Origin: Ignavibacteriota bacterium
GTDB lineage: Bacteria; Bacteroidota; Ignavibacteria; Ignavibacteriales; Melioribacteraceae
Reading direction: 5' to 3'
Length of the DNA: 64,000 nucleotides
Assembly: GCA_016713565.1 (NCBI GenBank)
Contig: JADJOX010000007.1
Span: 1,292,501 to 1,356,500, forward strand
A program made the translations under genes and the position numbers. Positions 9,017 to 15,519 of the stretch are shown piece by piece. The notes beneath the pieces were generated by a model. It was not told the origin of the DNA and ran no database searches. It saw only the letters and a program-made list of their open reading frames with translations. The first letter of the stretch is position 1. Every line of letters begins with the position of its first letter.

Positions 9017-9153
9017 TGCCACAACATGGGTTTGCCAATAGCGGGGCTGAATTGCAAGCCTTAACATTTTGCATTCTATTGAACATTGTCATAAATTTGA
9101 ACATTAGTATTTCGAAATCTGCCATTACGCAAAGCCGCAAAACTGTTGGCGGC
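9017..9153 (+). repeat. attC-like imperfect palindrome B
   Basis: The left arm begins one base after the stop codon of the DUF1572 gene (TGCCACAACATGGGTTTGCC) and pairs imperfectly with the right arm at 9130-9153 (GCAAAGCCGCAAAACTGTTGG followed by CGGCA). The matched blocks are TGCC, CAACA, TTGC and GC, with bulges, around a central A+T-rich loop. The right edge continues into AATTTTTAGAAC and CATAACAAAG, which are repeated at the other array junctions. Folding as a bulged hairpin next to a gene end is the hallmark of integron attC sites; the terminal triplets AAC/GTT are present but the seven-base attC box is not an exact match. Confidence 0.65.
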
Positions 9154-9186
9154 AATTTTTAGAACTCATAACAAAGTAACAAACAA

Positions 9187-9954
9187 ATGAAAAAATTGAA
9201 ATACTACTTTATAATAATCTGCATTGTAATACTAGTACTATCAATTATTGTAAATATACCTGAAAATAAGAAGGAGATTAAAACAACACATTTTACTTTC
9301 CTCTATAGCAGTAGTATTGACTCTTCAAGTATCATTGGACTTTCAAAAGTATTAGAGGACAATTATTCAAAAATCGCTATTAATTTTAATACAACTCCTG
9401 CCGAAAATATTGAAGTGAACATTTATGATCAAAGATGGAGATATATAAAAGCAACTGGACATTGGGGTGCTTCGGGGAATATTGAAGGGGTTTCAAAACT
9501 TCACTTTGTAAATAACGCGTGGTTAGAAAGTGAAATCGAGAAAATCGCTGTCCATGAATTTGTTCACGCAGTAGTTCTCAAACTATTAATTGACAGAGAA
9601 CCAAAGCCATTAAATATCGAAATGTTTGATAATAGGTTTGCGACCTTTCCAATATGGCTCTGGGAAGGACTTAGCGTTTATGAAGCAGTGCAATTTTATG
9701 ATCCTAAAACGCTAGCCTATTTTAGAAACGGGAAATACCCGCAAATCTCAGAATTAAACAATCGTTCCCAAGGGCAAAAGATATACACTTGCGGATATAC
9801 CATAATTGAGTACATCCTTAAGGAATATGGAAGGGACAAATTAATTGAACTTATAGAATCATATGGAGATTTAAAAAATGTTCTGAACCTAACTGAAGAA
9901 CAATTTTCTGGTAATTGGTATAATTTCATAAAGAAAAAGTACAACTTGAAATAA
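9187..9954 (+). CDS. Membrane-anchored zinc peptidase, MA-like (cassette gene 2)
   Basis: The 255-residue protein has one N-terminal hydrophobic anchor or signal (about residues 5-24, YYFIIICIVILVLSIIVNI) and a gluzincin-type active site: HEFVHAVV (HExxH), with WEGLSVYEA about 40 residues later supplying the probable third zinc-ligand glutamate. This matches the peptidase MA-like family, which hydrolyses peptide bonds outside the cytoplasm. The end carries the family-like EYILKEYGRDKLIELI helix. The gene sits alone between two attC-like palindromes as a single-gene cassette. Substrate is unknown. Confidence 0.78.
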   Translation: MKKLKYYFIIICIVILVLSIIVNIPENKKEIKTTHFTFLYSSSIDSSSIIGLSKVLEDNYSKIAINFNTTPAENIEVNIYDQRWRYIKATGHWGASGNIEGVSKLHFVNNAWLESEIEKIAVHEFVHAVVLKLLIDREPKPLNIEMFDNRFATFPIWLWEGLSVYEAVQFYDPKTLAYFRNGKYPQISELNNRSQGQKIYTCGYTIIEYILKEYGRDKLIELIESYGDLKNVLNLTEEQFSGNWYNFIKKKYNLK

Positions 9955-9960
9955 AAACTA

Positions 9961-10055
9961 CCGCCAACACAGGCTATAATTCATTGCTGTTGAATTCCCA
10001 ATCGGAATTCAACGGATTTTTCCGCAACGAAATCATAGCCCGAAAACGTTGGCGG
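9961..10055 (+). repeat. attC-like palindrome C (strongest hairpin)
   Basis: CCGCCAAC (9961-9968) pairs exactly with GTTGGCGG (10048-10055). Inside are GGCTAT-ATT paired with AAT-ATAGCC, then TTGC with GCAA, and an innermost perfect 9-bp stem TTGAATTCC (9990-9998)/GGAATTCAA (10004-10012) around a 5-base loop. The whole 95-base element can fold into one long bulged hairpin starting six bases after the peptidase stop codon. Its outer AAC/GTT ends and extrahelical interruptions resemble integron attC sites, although the outer boxes deviate from RYYYAAC/GTTRRRY. The right edge leads into GAATTTGAGAATC, related to the edges of the other sites. Confidence 0.75.
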
Positions 10056-10119
10056 AATTTGAGAATCACAGCTTACGAGAATATTAAAGTAAATTAATAA
10101 TAAATAAACATCAAAAACT

Positions 10120-10635
10120 ATGAAAGCATTGATAAGTTTAATTTTACTTCTGGTAATGTTTGTACCGGCAACATTAAAAGCACAACAACTACCAGATTCA
10201 CTTCTTAATAAATTAATTGGTAATTGGACACTTAATGGTATCATAGATGGGCAAAAGACTATTCATGACATTGATGTACAAAGGGTACTTAATGGACAAT
10301 ACGTTCAATTAAAGGAAGTGTCAAGAGAAAAGGACCAAAAAGGGAATCCACTTTATGAAGCTATAGTTTATATTTGTTGGGAAGAGTCTAAAAAACAGTA
10401 TTCCTGTCTTTGGTTAGATAATACAAGTAATGGAGGTATTTCTAATGGAATTATTGGACGTGCAAATCAAAATGGTGATAAAATTGAGCTAATATTTAAA
10501 TATGGAGATACAAATCAATTTCATACGACATTCTTATATGATAAAGGGACAAATACGTGGCAATGGCTTATGGACGGAGAGGAAAATGGTAAATTGCAGT
10601 CATTTGCAAGGGTAATTCTAACAAAGAAAATCTAG
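10120..10635 (+). CDS. Secreted lipocalin-like (DUF1579-type) protein (cassette gene 3)
   Basis: A signal peptide (MKALISLILLLVMFVPATLKA) is followed by a 150-residue domain that starts LLNKLIGNWTLNGIIDGQKTIHDIDVQRVLNGQYVQLKEVS. This resembles the lipocalin-like DUF1579 family, small beta-barrel proteins of unknown role, with repeated aromatic-containing strands (YEAIVYICW, YSCLWLDNT, HTTFLYDKGTNTWQWLMDG). The assignment is by general pattern. It is followed after 89 bases by the WD40 gene with only a left-half palindrome remnant between them, so the two genes behave as one two-gene cassette. Confidence 0.65.
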   Translation: MKALISLILLLVMFVPATLKAQQLPDSLLNKLIGNWTLNGIIDGQKTIHDIDVQRVLNGQYVQLKEVSREKDQKGNPLYEAIVYICWEESKKQYSCLWLDNTSNGGISNGIIGRANQNGDKIELIFKYGDTNQFHTTFLYDKGTNTWQWLMDGEENGKLQSFARVILTKKI

Positions 10636-10724
10636 ACAAAGCGAATATCCTTCATGAAATTAATTGAAAGTAATAAATACCGACTAACATGCAATAATGG
10701 CAACCCTAAATGACAGTATACACG

Positions 10725-11693
10725 ATGACAAAAAGTATTAAAATATTAGTTATCCTAAATTTTCTGATTATTTTTCTATCTAATCATACTTTCGGGCAAA
10801 ACACCTCTACAAAGGAAATTCTTTGGACAACAGATTGGAGTCCTAACGGAAAGTTTATTGCAATTGGAGGCAATGTTGACACTTTAAAAATCTATAACGA
10901 AGGAAGTCTAACATTACACAAGTCATTTCCAGTAAAGAACACTATTACACGTATTAAATGGCACCCGTCATTGAACATTATTGCAGTTACAACTCAAATG
11001 TCTGACGAAAAATCGTTTATTCTCAATTTAGGGATAAATGAGAAAATTGAGCTAAATGGCATCTCACCAGACGGTGCAAGAGGAGTTGATTGGAGCTATA
11101 CTGGTGAATATTTAGGTGTTGCAGACAATGACGGACAAATATTGATTTATGATATTAAGGGTAAATTGATCAGAAGATTTGTAAATCAAGTTAACTCAAC
11201 CAAAGGAATTACTGCTCTCGATTGGCATCCAAAAAAAAATATTCTTACAACCGTAACAGACAAGATTCGCTTTTTTGACATTGAAGGAAATTTATTAAAA
11301 TCAATTAAGCATAGACAGGAAGAAGTAATGTTGTTAAGCATTGCTTGGCACAAAACAGGGAGCTTTTTTGTAACTGGAGATTATGGAGATGAAAAAGACA
11401 AATCTTTACTACAATATTGGAACGAACAAGGTGAACTCTTAAAAACTATTGACATCAGCGAAGGGGAATATAGAAATTTGGCTTGGAATCCAAATGGTGA
11501 CAGACTTGCAACAGCAAGTGACGCGCTAAGAATTTGGGACACAAATGGGAACCTTATTTCAGAAGGAAATTCTAAAGACTATTTATGGGGAGTTTCTTGG
11601 AATGAAAAAGGAAACAGAATTATTACTTCAAGTATGGAACAAAGAATAATACTTTGGAATAAAAAAGGAAAAATAATAAAGTCAATAGAATAA
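10725..11693 (+). CDS. Secreted seven-bladed WD40-like protein (cassette gene 4)
   Basis: A signal peptide (KILVILNFLIIFLSNHTFGQ) precedes seven repeats of a WD40-like unit, each beginning with x-W-x-P/x-x-G: DWSPNGKFIAI, KWHPSLNIIAV, DWSYTGEYLGV, DWHPKKNILTT, AWHKTGSFFVT, AWNPNGDRLAT and SWNEKGNRIIT. Each ends with a strand such as LRIWD or IILWN. Seven blades would close a beta-propeller, usually a protein-binding scaffold. I use the ATG at 10725 because it directly precedes the signal peptide; an ATG at 10710 (MTVYTM) is also possible. Export of a WD40 propeller is less common than cytoplasmic use. Binding partner unknown. Confidence 0.75.
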   Translation: MTKSIKILVILNFLIIFLSNHTFGQNTSTKEILWTTDWSPNGKFIAIGGNVDTLKIYNEGSLTLHKSFPVKNTITRIKWHPSLNIIAVTTQMSDEKSFILNLGINEKIELNGISPDGARGVDWSYTGEYLGVADNDGQILIYDIKGKLIRRFVNQVNSTKGITALDWHPKKNILTTVTDKIRFFDIEGNLLKSIKHRQEEVMLLSIAWHKTGSFFVTGDYGDEKDKSLLQYWNEQGELLKTIDISEGEYRNLAWNPNGDRLATASDALRIWDTNGNLISEGNSKDYLWGVSWNEKGNRIITSSMEQRIILWNKKGKIIKSIE

Positions 11694-11696
11694 AGG

Positions 11697-11845
11697 GCAG
11701 ACACTAAAATCGTATAGGCAATAGTAGGGCAGACGGAAGCAACTGAGCATTTGTACTTCTATCAACATATGTGCTATATTTGGACTAACGGTTTTCAATG
11801 CTCTATCTTCAGTAAGACCAAAACAGCAAGCGGTAATTAACAGAC
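11697..11845 (+). repeat. Degenerate attC-like element D
   Basis: The region between the WD40 and beta-lactamase genes ends with AAGCGGTAATTAACAGAC (11828-11845), related to the right edges of the other palindromes (GGCGGCAATTTTTAGAAC). Internal pairing is partial: ACTG plus AGCATT (11742-11751) matches AATGCT (11797-11802) and CAGT, with a bulge. The outer arms no longer pair well, so this looks like a decayed or divergent member of the same series. Confidence 0.4.
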
Positions 11846-11874
11846 TGACTTAAATAAGAAAAACTAAATACATA

Positions 11875-12603
11875 ATGAAAACAATTATATTTACATTAAC
11901 TTTCATTTTTGCGCTGACCAAAACTTTTGGACAGACAGAATATCAAAAACTTAAAATTTCACATTTAACGGGTGACTTTTATATTTATACAACATACAAT
12001 ACTTATGAAGGAAATCAAATTCCGGCAAATGGAATGTATATTGTAACTTATGATGGTGTAGTTTTGTTTGACACTCCTTGGGACACGACACAATTTCAGC
12101 CTTTATTAGACAGTATTAAAGCGAAGCATAATAAACCGGTGACAATTTGTATTGCAACGCATTGGCACAGCGACAGAACAGAAGGACTTGAATATTATAA
12201 ACAGCTTGGAATTAAAACTTACACGACTAAATTTACAGATGAATTAAGCAAAAAGAATAACAAGAAAAGAGCCAAATACTTAATTGAAAACGATACTACT
12301 TTTCGGGTTGGACAATATGATTTTGAAACTTATTATCCCGGACAAGGACATACAGCGGATAATATTGTTATTTGGTTTGCTAAAGAAAAAATTCTATATG
12401 GCGGCTGTTTAATAAAAGGCGCAGAGGCTGAAAATTTGGGATATTTGGGAGATGGTAATGTTATTGAATACGAAACTACTCTTAAAAATGTGCAAAATAA
12501 ATTTCCTGACCCTAAATATATAATCGTTTCACATCACGACTGGAATAACATCAACTCGTTGAAACATTCAATAGAATTGGCAAGAAAACTCAAAAAAAAC
12601 TAG
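11875..12603 (+). CDS. Subclass B1 metallo-beta-lactamase (cassette gene 5)
   Basis: The 242-residue precursor has a signal peptide (MKTIIFTLTFIFALTKTFG) for periplasmic export. It carries every B1 zinc ligand: HWHSD (His96, His98, Asp100), GQGHTADN (His159), GGCLIK (Cys178) and VSHHDW (His220). The substrate-binding Lys of the CLIK motif and the AENLGYLGDGN loop, where B1 enzymes have AENLGNLGDAN, are also present. These features match chromosomal and acquired B1 enzymes of Bacteroidota (BlaB/IND/CGB-like), which open penicillins and carbapenems in the periplasm. Real substrate range cannot be read from sequence. The gene is flanked by attC-like elements D and E and has no Shine-Dalgarno sequence. 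Confidence 0.88.
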   Translation: MKTIIFTLTFIFALTKTFGQTEYQKLKISHLTGDFYIYTTYNTYEGNQIPANGMYIVTYDGVVLFDTPWDTTQFQPLLDSIKAKHNKPVTICIATHWHSDRTEGLEYYKQLGIKTYTTKFTDELSKKNNKKRAKYLIENDTTFRVGQYDFETYYPGQGHTADNIVIWFAKEKILYGGCLIKGAEAENLGYLGDGNVIEYETTLKNVQNKFPDPKYIIVSHHDWNNINSLKHSIELARKLKKN

Positions 12604-12610
12604 AGTTAAA

Positions 12611-12764
12611 AGTGATTGCCAAAAGCGAGGCTGAAGTAATTCTATTAATTTTTTTTACTAAATTTGAACAATTGTATTTCCATTGAAGTTCGTCGCAAAA
12701 ACCCCGGCTTTTGGAAATACTCGAATCACTAGCGGCTATTTTAGTACAGGCAATCATAACAAAG
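12611..12764 (+). repeat. attC-like palindrome E
   Basis: AGTGATT (12611-12617) pairs with AATCACT (12724-12730), and CCAAAAGC (12619-12626) with GCTTTTGG (12707-12714), around a central loop of about 80 bases. It starts eight bases after the beta-lactamase stop codon. The right edge AGCGGCTATTTTAGTAC and the following CAATCATAACAAAG parallel the edge of palindrome B (GGCGGCAATTTTTAGAAC, CATAACAAAG). Confidence 0.65.
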
Positions 12765-12789
12765 CAAGAAAAAAAAAGTGAATAATAAA

Positions 12790-13233
12790 ATGACAAGACA
12801 AATTTTTAAAATCACACTAATACTACTTGTTGGCATATTTTTTATGTCAGTTATTATAAGTTGTAACGCTAACAACAAATCACAAAACAAAGTAAGTTCA
12901 GATACAGCTTCTGAAAAAGTAGTAATACCGGATACAGTTGTTCAGTTTTTAATAACCTCAGCTTTCAATGATTTTCAAAATCATCAACCACCGACTCCTA
13001 TTGATTTTAGGAATGTAAAAATTGGATATATTGAATCATATCCAAATGAGATTACCTACATTTTATGTGGTGAATTTCAATCACGGGAAAATAAAGAGTG
13101 GATAGAATTTACTACTATAAAAACTTCAGGATATGAACAATACATTGGGAAATCACAATATTGCAAAGATGCAAAAATAGTTCTGACGGATAACAACTTA
13201 ACAATTGAATTAAAAAATAAATTGAATAAATAA
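12790..13233 (+). CDS. Lipoprotein of unknown function (cassette gene 6)
   Basis: The 148-residue protein (from the ATG at 12790) has a lipoprotein signal: FKITLILLVGIFFMSVIISCN, with a VIISC lipobox and Cys near residue 25, so it is probably lipid-anchored to a membrane. The mature part (about 120 residues) is a small mixed domain that I do not recognise; KIGYIESYPNEITYILCGEFQSRENKEWIEFTTI suggests a small alpha/beta fold. A GTG at 12778 gives four more residues and is an alternative start. It is the last gene of the palindrome-separated array. Confidence 0.65.
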   Translation: MTRQIFKITLILLVGIFFMSVIISCNANNKSQNKVSSDTASEKVVIPDTVVQFLITSAFNDFQNHQPPTPIDFRNVKIGYIESYPNEITYILCGEFQSRENKEWIEFTTIKTSGYEQYIGKSQYCKDAKIVLTDNNLTIELKNKLNK

Positions 13234-13374
13234 ACCGGCAGAAAACACAACCACAAACATCAATTTGGCACAATGATAACTGAAGTTCAACTTTGAATCA
13301 TTTAGTAAGGTTCAATAAAATGAATTGAACTTTAGAACTGAAAATCCAAACTCACTTAAAGCGGCAAAATTTTG
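13234..13374 (+). repeat. attC-like element F, end of cassette array
   Basis: This element begins directly after the lipoprotein stop codon. AAGTTCAA (13283-13290) pairs with TTGAACTT (13325-13332), and TTTGG near 13265 pairs with CCAAA at 13346-13350. The right edge AGCGGCAAAATTTTG (13360-13374) belongs to the motif series of the other junctions. After it, sequence style returns to that of the chromosome. Confidence 0.5.
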
Positions 13375-13654
13375 TATGCATAAAGAATAATAATATTCAG
13401 TTACCTCATTCAATTATCACAATAAATTGTATCTTCTATTTTAGTTTTTACCAAACTTAAAAGTTTTACTATAATAAAATTAAATAATATATTATTGTTT
13501 CTTAGTAAAGAAAAATATAATGGAATTATTATAAAGTTAATTATATGTTATTATAATTTTAACTTTTTATGAATAATTTACATTTTGTATAATTTTGAAG
13601 AACAATTTGTATACGGTAATAGTTTTAAAATCACAAACACGAAAGAAAAATAAT
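13375..13654. other. A+T-rich intergenic stretch with long inverted repeat
   Basis: About 280 bases without a gene. The main structure is an imperfect inverted repeat: TTAAAAGTTTTACTATAATA (from 13458) against TTATTATAATTTTAACTTTT (ending near 13567), spaced by about 70 bases. The sequence is nearly all A and T, so chance pairing is likely. No small ORF or RNA gene is evident. Confidence 0.35.
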
Positions 13655-14173
13655 ATGAATTCAAAATTTAAAATAACCTTATTGGTAATTATTGCTTTTA
13701 CTTTAGGCTTTCAATTAAATGGAATGATATCGGAAAATAATTCAGATGAAGGCAGAGTTACATCGATTGGGGGAATTTTCTTTAAATCAAAAAATCCAAA
13801 AGAATTAAGAAATTGGTACATGGAAAATTTGGGCATAAAAGTAAATGATTACGGCGCCGTATTTGAATGGAGACACGGTTTGGATTCCTCGCAAAAAGGT
13901 TTTACTCAATGGAGTCCGTTTAATGAGAAAACAAATTATTTCGAGCCATCTGCAAAAGACTTTATGATAAATTACAGAGTCGCGAACCTAGACAATCTAA
14001 TTAATAATCTTAAACAAAAAAATGTAACAGTATTAGACTCAATAGAAAGTTATGATTACGGCAGGTTTGTTCATATTATGGATTTAGAAGGAAATAAAAT
14101 AGAATTGTGGGAGCCTAATGATATCGCTTATGAAAAATTAGGCGAATCTATTAATTGTGAAACCAATAAGTGA
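13655..14173 (+). CDS. VOC (glyoxalase/bleomycin resistance-like) protein
   Basis: The ATG at 13655 gives 172 residues: an N-terminal hydrophobic segment (KITLLVIIAFTLGFQLNGMI, probable signal or anchor) and one vicinal-oxygen-chelate domain. Family features are SIGGIFFKSKNPKELRNWYMENLGI at the start, and VANLDNLINNLKQKNVTVLDSIESYDYGRFVHIMDLEGNKIELWEPN at the end; the last Glu of IELWEP is the conserved metal-ligand position. Such proteins include lyases, dioxygenases and resistance proteins; this one is unassigned. A TTG at 13595 would extend it by 20 residues with no family support. Confidence 0.8.
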   Translation: MNSKFKITLLVIIAFTLGFQLNGMISENNSDEGRVTSIGGIFFKSKNPKELRNWYMENLGIKVNDYGAVFEWRHGLDSSQKGFTQWSPFNEKTNYFEPSAKDFMINYRVANLDNLINNLKQKNVTVLDSIESYDYGRFVHIMDLEGNKIELWEPNDIAYEKLGESINCETNK

Positions 14174-14493
14174 TCATTAACTAAAATTAAGATTGAAATC
14201 CAACCGCGAAATTTTTCGCTTAGTTAATCATTCATATTCAATTTTTAATTTTATACAGAATATTCTCGCAACTCAAACTTTGATCTGTTTCCAGTCAAAT
14301 AAAAACAATTTCATTCCTAATAGTGATAATTGTAAAAGCAAACAAAATTATAAAAATTTGCTTTTCTACTAATATTATAATCTTTTCAAATTTTAAATAA
14401 ACACAAAATATTTTTTGTAAAATAAATAATATTTATTGTTTATCAATAAATTTTTATTATCTTTGAGATACAAATAAAATTCAAGAAAATATT
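14174..14493. other. Intergenic region upstream of DUF2975/XRE pair
   Basis: About 320 bases with no gene. It contains the Bacteroidota-type promoter at 14436-14465 and otherwise A+T-rich sequence in which I see no RNA, repeat or short ORF of interest. Confidence 0.5.
14436..14465 (+). promoter_or_regulatory. Bacteroidota-type promoter for DUF2975/XRE operon
   Basis: TTG (14436-14438), exactly 19 bases, then TATCTTTG (14458-14465) is a full match to the Bacteroidota primary-sigma consensus TTG-N19-TAnnTTTG. Transcription would start about position 14472, leaving a leader of about 20 bases before the ATG at 14494. Confidence 0.65.
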
Positions 14494-15030
14494 ATGTCAA
14501 AAACAAAAAAATTTATATTTACAATCCTGCACATTGTTGCTTGGGTAATTTTTATAGGCTTGTCTATAGAAGCAGGAGGATTGATAGTCAATTTTATTTT
14601 TAGTTTGGTCAATCCTGAATTTGTCGGAAATCTTTATCAAAAATTGGACTTAAGCAAAATGTACGAACAAAGCAAATTGGTCTTTTTTAGTACATACTTT
14701 TTGCTGTTGTCTACTTCTATTTTAAAGGCTGTACTTTTCTACATTGTAATAATGCTGCTTATTAAATTAGATTTGTCAAAACCATTCAACAGTTTTGTTA
14801 CAAAAAAAATACTGCAGATCAGTTATTATACTTTCACCATTGGAATACTTAGCCAGATTGCTTCTCAGTTAGTTAATAATTTTGCTCATTACGGTTATGA
14901 AATAGATAAACTAATTCCGTTTTGGGCAGACAGTCAGGCGTTCATTTTAATGGCAGCTGTAATTTATATTATAGCTCAGATTTTTAAAAGCGGTGTTGAA
15001 CTACAGAATGAAAACGATTTAACAATATAA
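14494..15030 (+). CDS. DUF2975 membrane protein
   Basis: The 178-residue protein has four predicted membrane helices (about residues 8-37, 62-90, 104-125 and 146-165), the layout of the DUF2975 family. That family is commonly paired with a small YozG-like XRE regulator, as here: the regulator starts three bases downstream. Role unknown; the pair may be a membrane-linked regulatory module. A strong Bacteroidota-type promoter lies just upstream. Confidence 0.82.
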   Translation: MSKTKKFIFTILHIVAWVIFIGLSIEAGGLIVNFIFSLVNPEFVGNLYQKLDLSKMYEQSKLVFFSTYFLLLSTSILKAVLFYIVIMLLIKLDLSKPFNSFVTKKILQISYYTFTIGILSQIASQLVNNFAHYGYEIDKLIPFWADSQAFILMAAVIYIIAQIFKSGVELQNENDLTI

Positions 15031-15033
15031 AAT

Positions 15034-15249
15034 ATGGCAATAATAGTAAACTTAGACGTAATGATGGCTAAGCGAAAAATGTCGCTTAATGAGCTTTCGG
15101 AAAAAGTGGAATTAACACTTTCCAATTTATCAATCTTAAAAACCGGAAAAGCGAAAGCAATAAGGTTCAGCACTTTAGAAGCTATTTGCAAAGCACTTAA
15201 TTGTCAGCCGGCAGATATTTTAGAATTTGTTGAGGAACCCGAAAGATAA
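15034..15249 (+). CDS. XRE-family (YozG-like) transcriptional regulator
   Basis: A 71-residue single-domain helix-turn-helix protein: MAIIVNLDVMMAKRKMSLNELSEKVELT, with the recognition helix in LSNLSILKTGKAKAIRFSTLEAICKALNCQPADILEF. This matches the Cro/CI-type YozG subfamily, which has only the DNA-binding domain. It is co-transcribed with the DUF2975 gene three bases upstream and probably represses its own operon, by analogy with similar pairs; that is inference. Confidence 0.88.
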   Translation: MAIIVNLDVMMAKRKMSLNELSEKVELTLSNLSILKTGKAKAIRFSTLEAICKALNCQPADILEFVEEPER

Positions 15250-15519
15250 TCAAACGAAGAATATATTTTTGAAAATTCACATTTATTATTTGGTGGAATT
15301 AACTGAAAGAATATGTTCAGACAATTATTACTATTTTAGGTAATAATTAAACAATGTTCTCTATAATCACATTTTACTTATATAAGTTTTAACGTTTCAA
15401 GAAGCTCGCAAAAATTATTTTCTCTTTAAAATAGCATGCATTTCAAATTAATATATTCATCTTTATATTGCCAATAATTATAAAATTCTATTTTTCATTT
15501 ATTCTTAAAAGTTAATTTC

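Noticed and set aside
8384..13374. Classical class 1-3 integron
   Set aside because: No integrase or attI is visible in the window, and the terminal boxes do not match RYYYAAC/GTTRRRY exactly; I therefore describe it as integron-like only.
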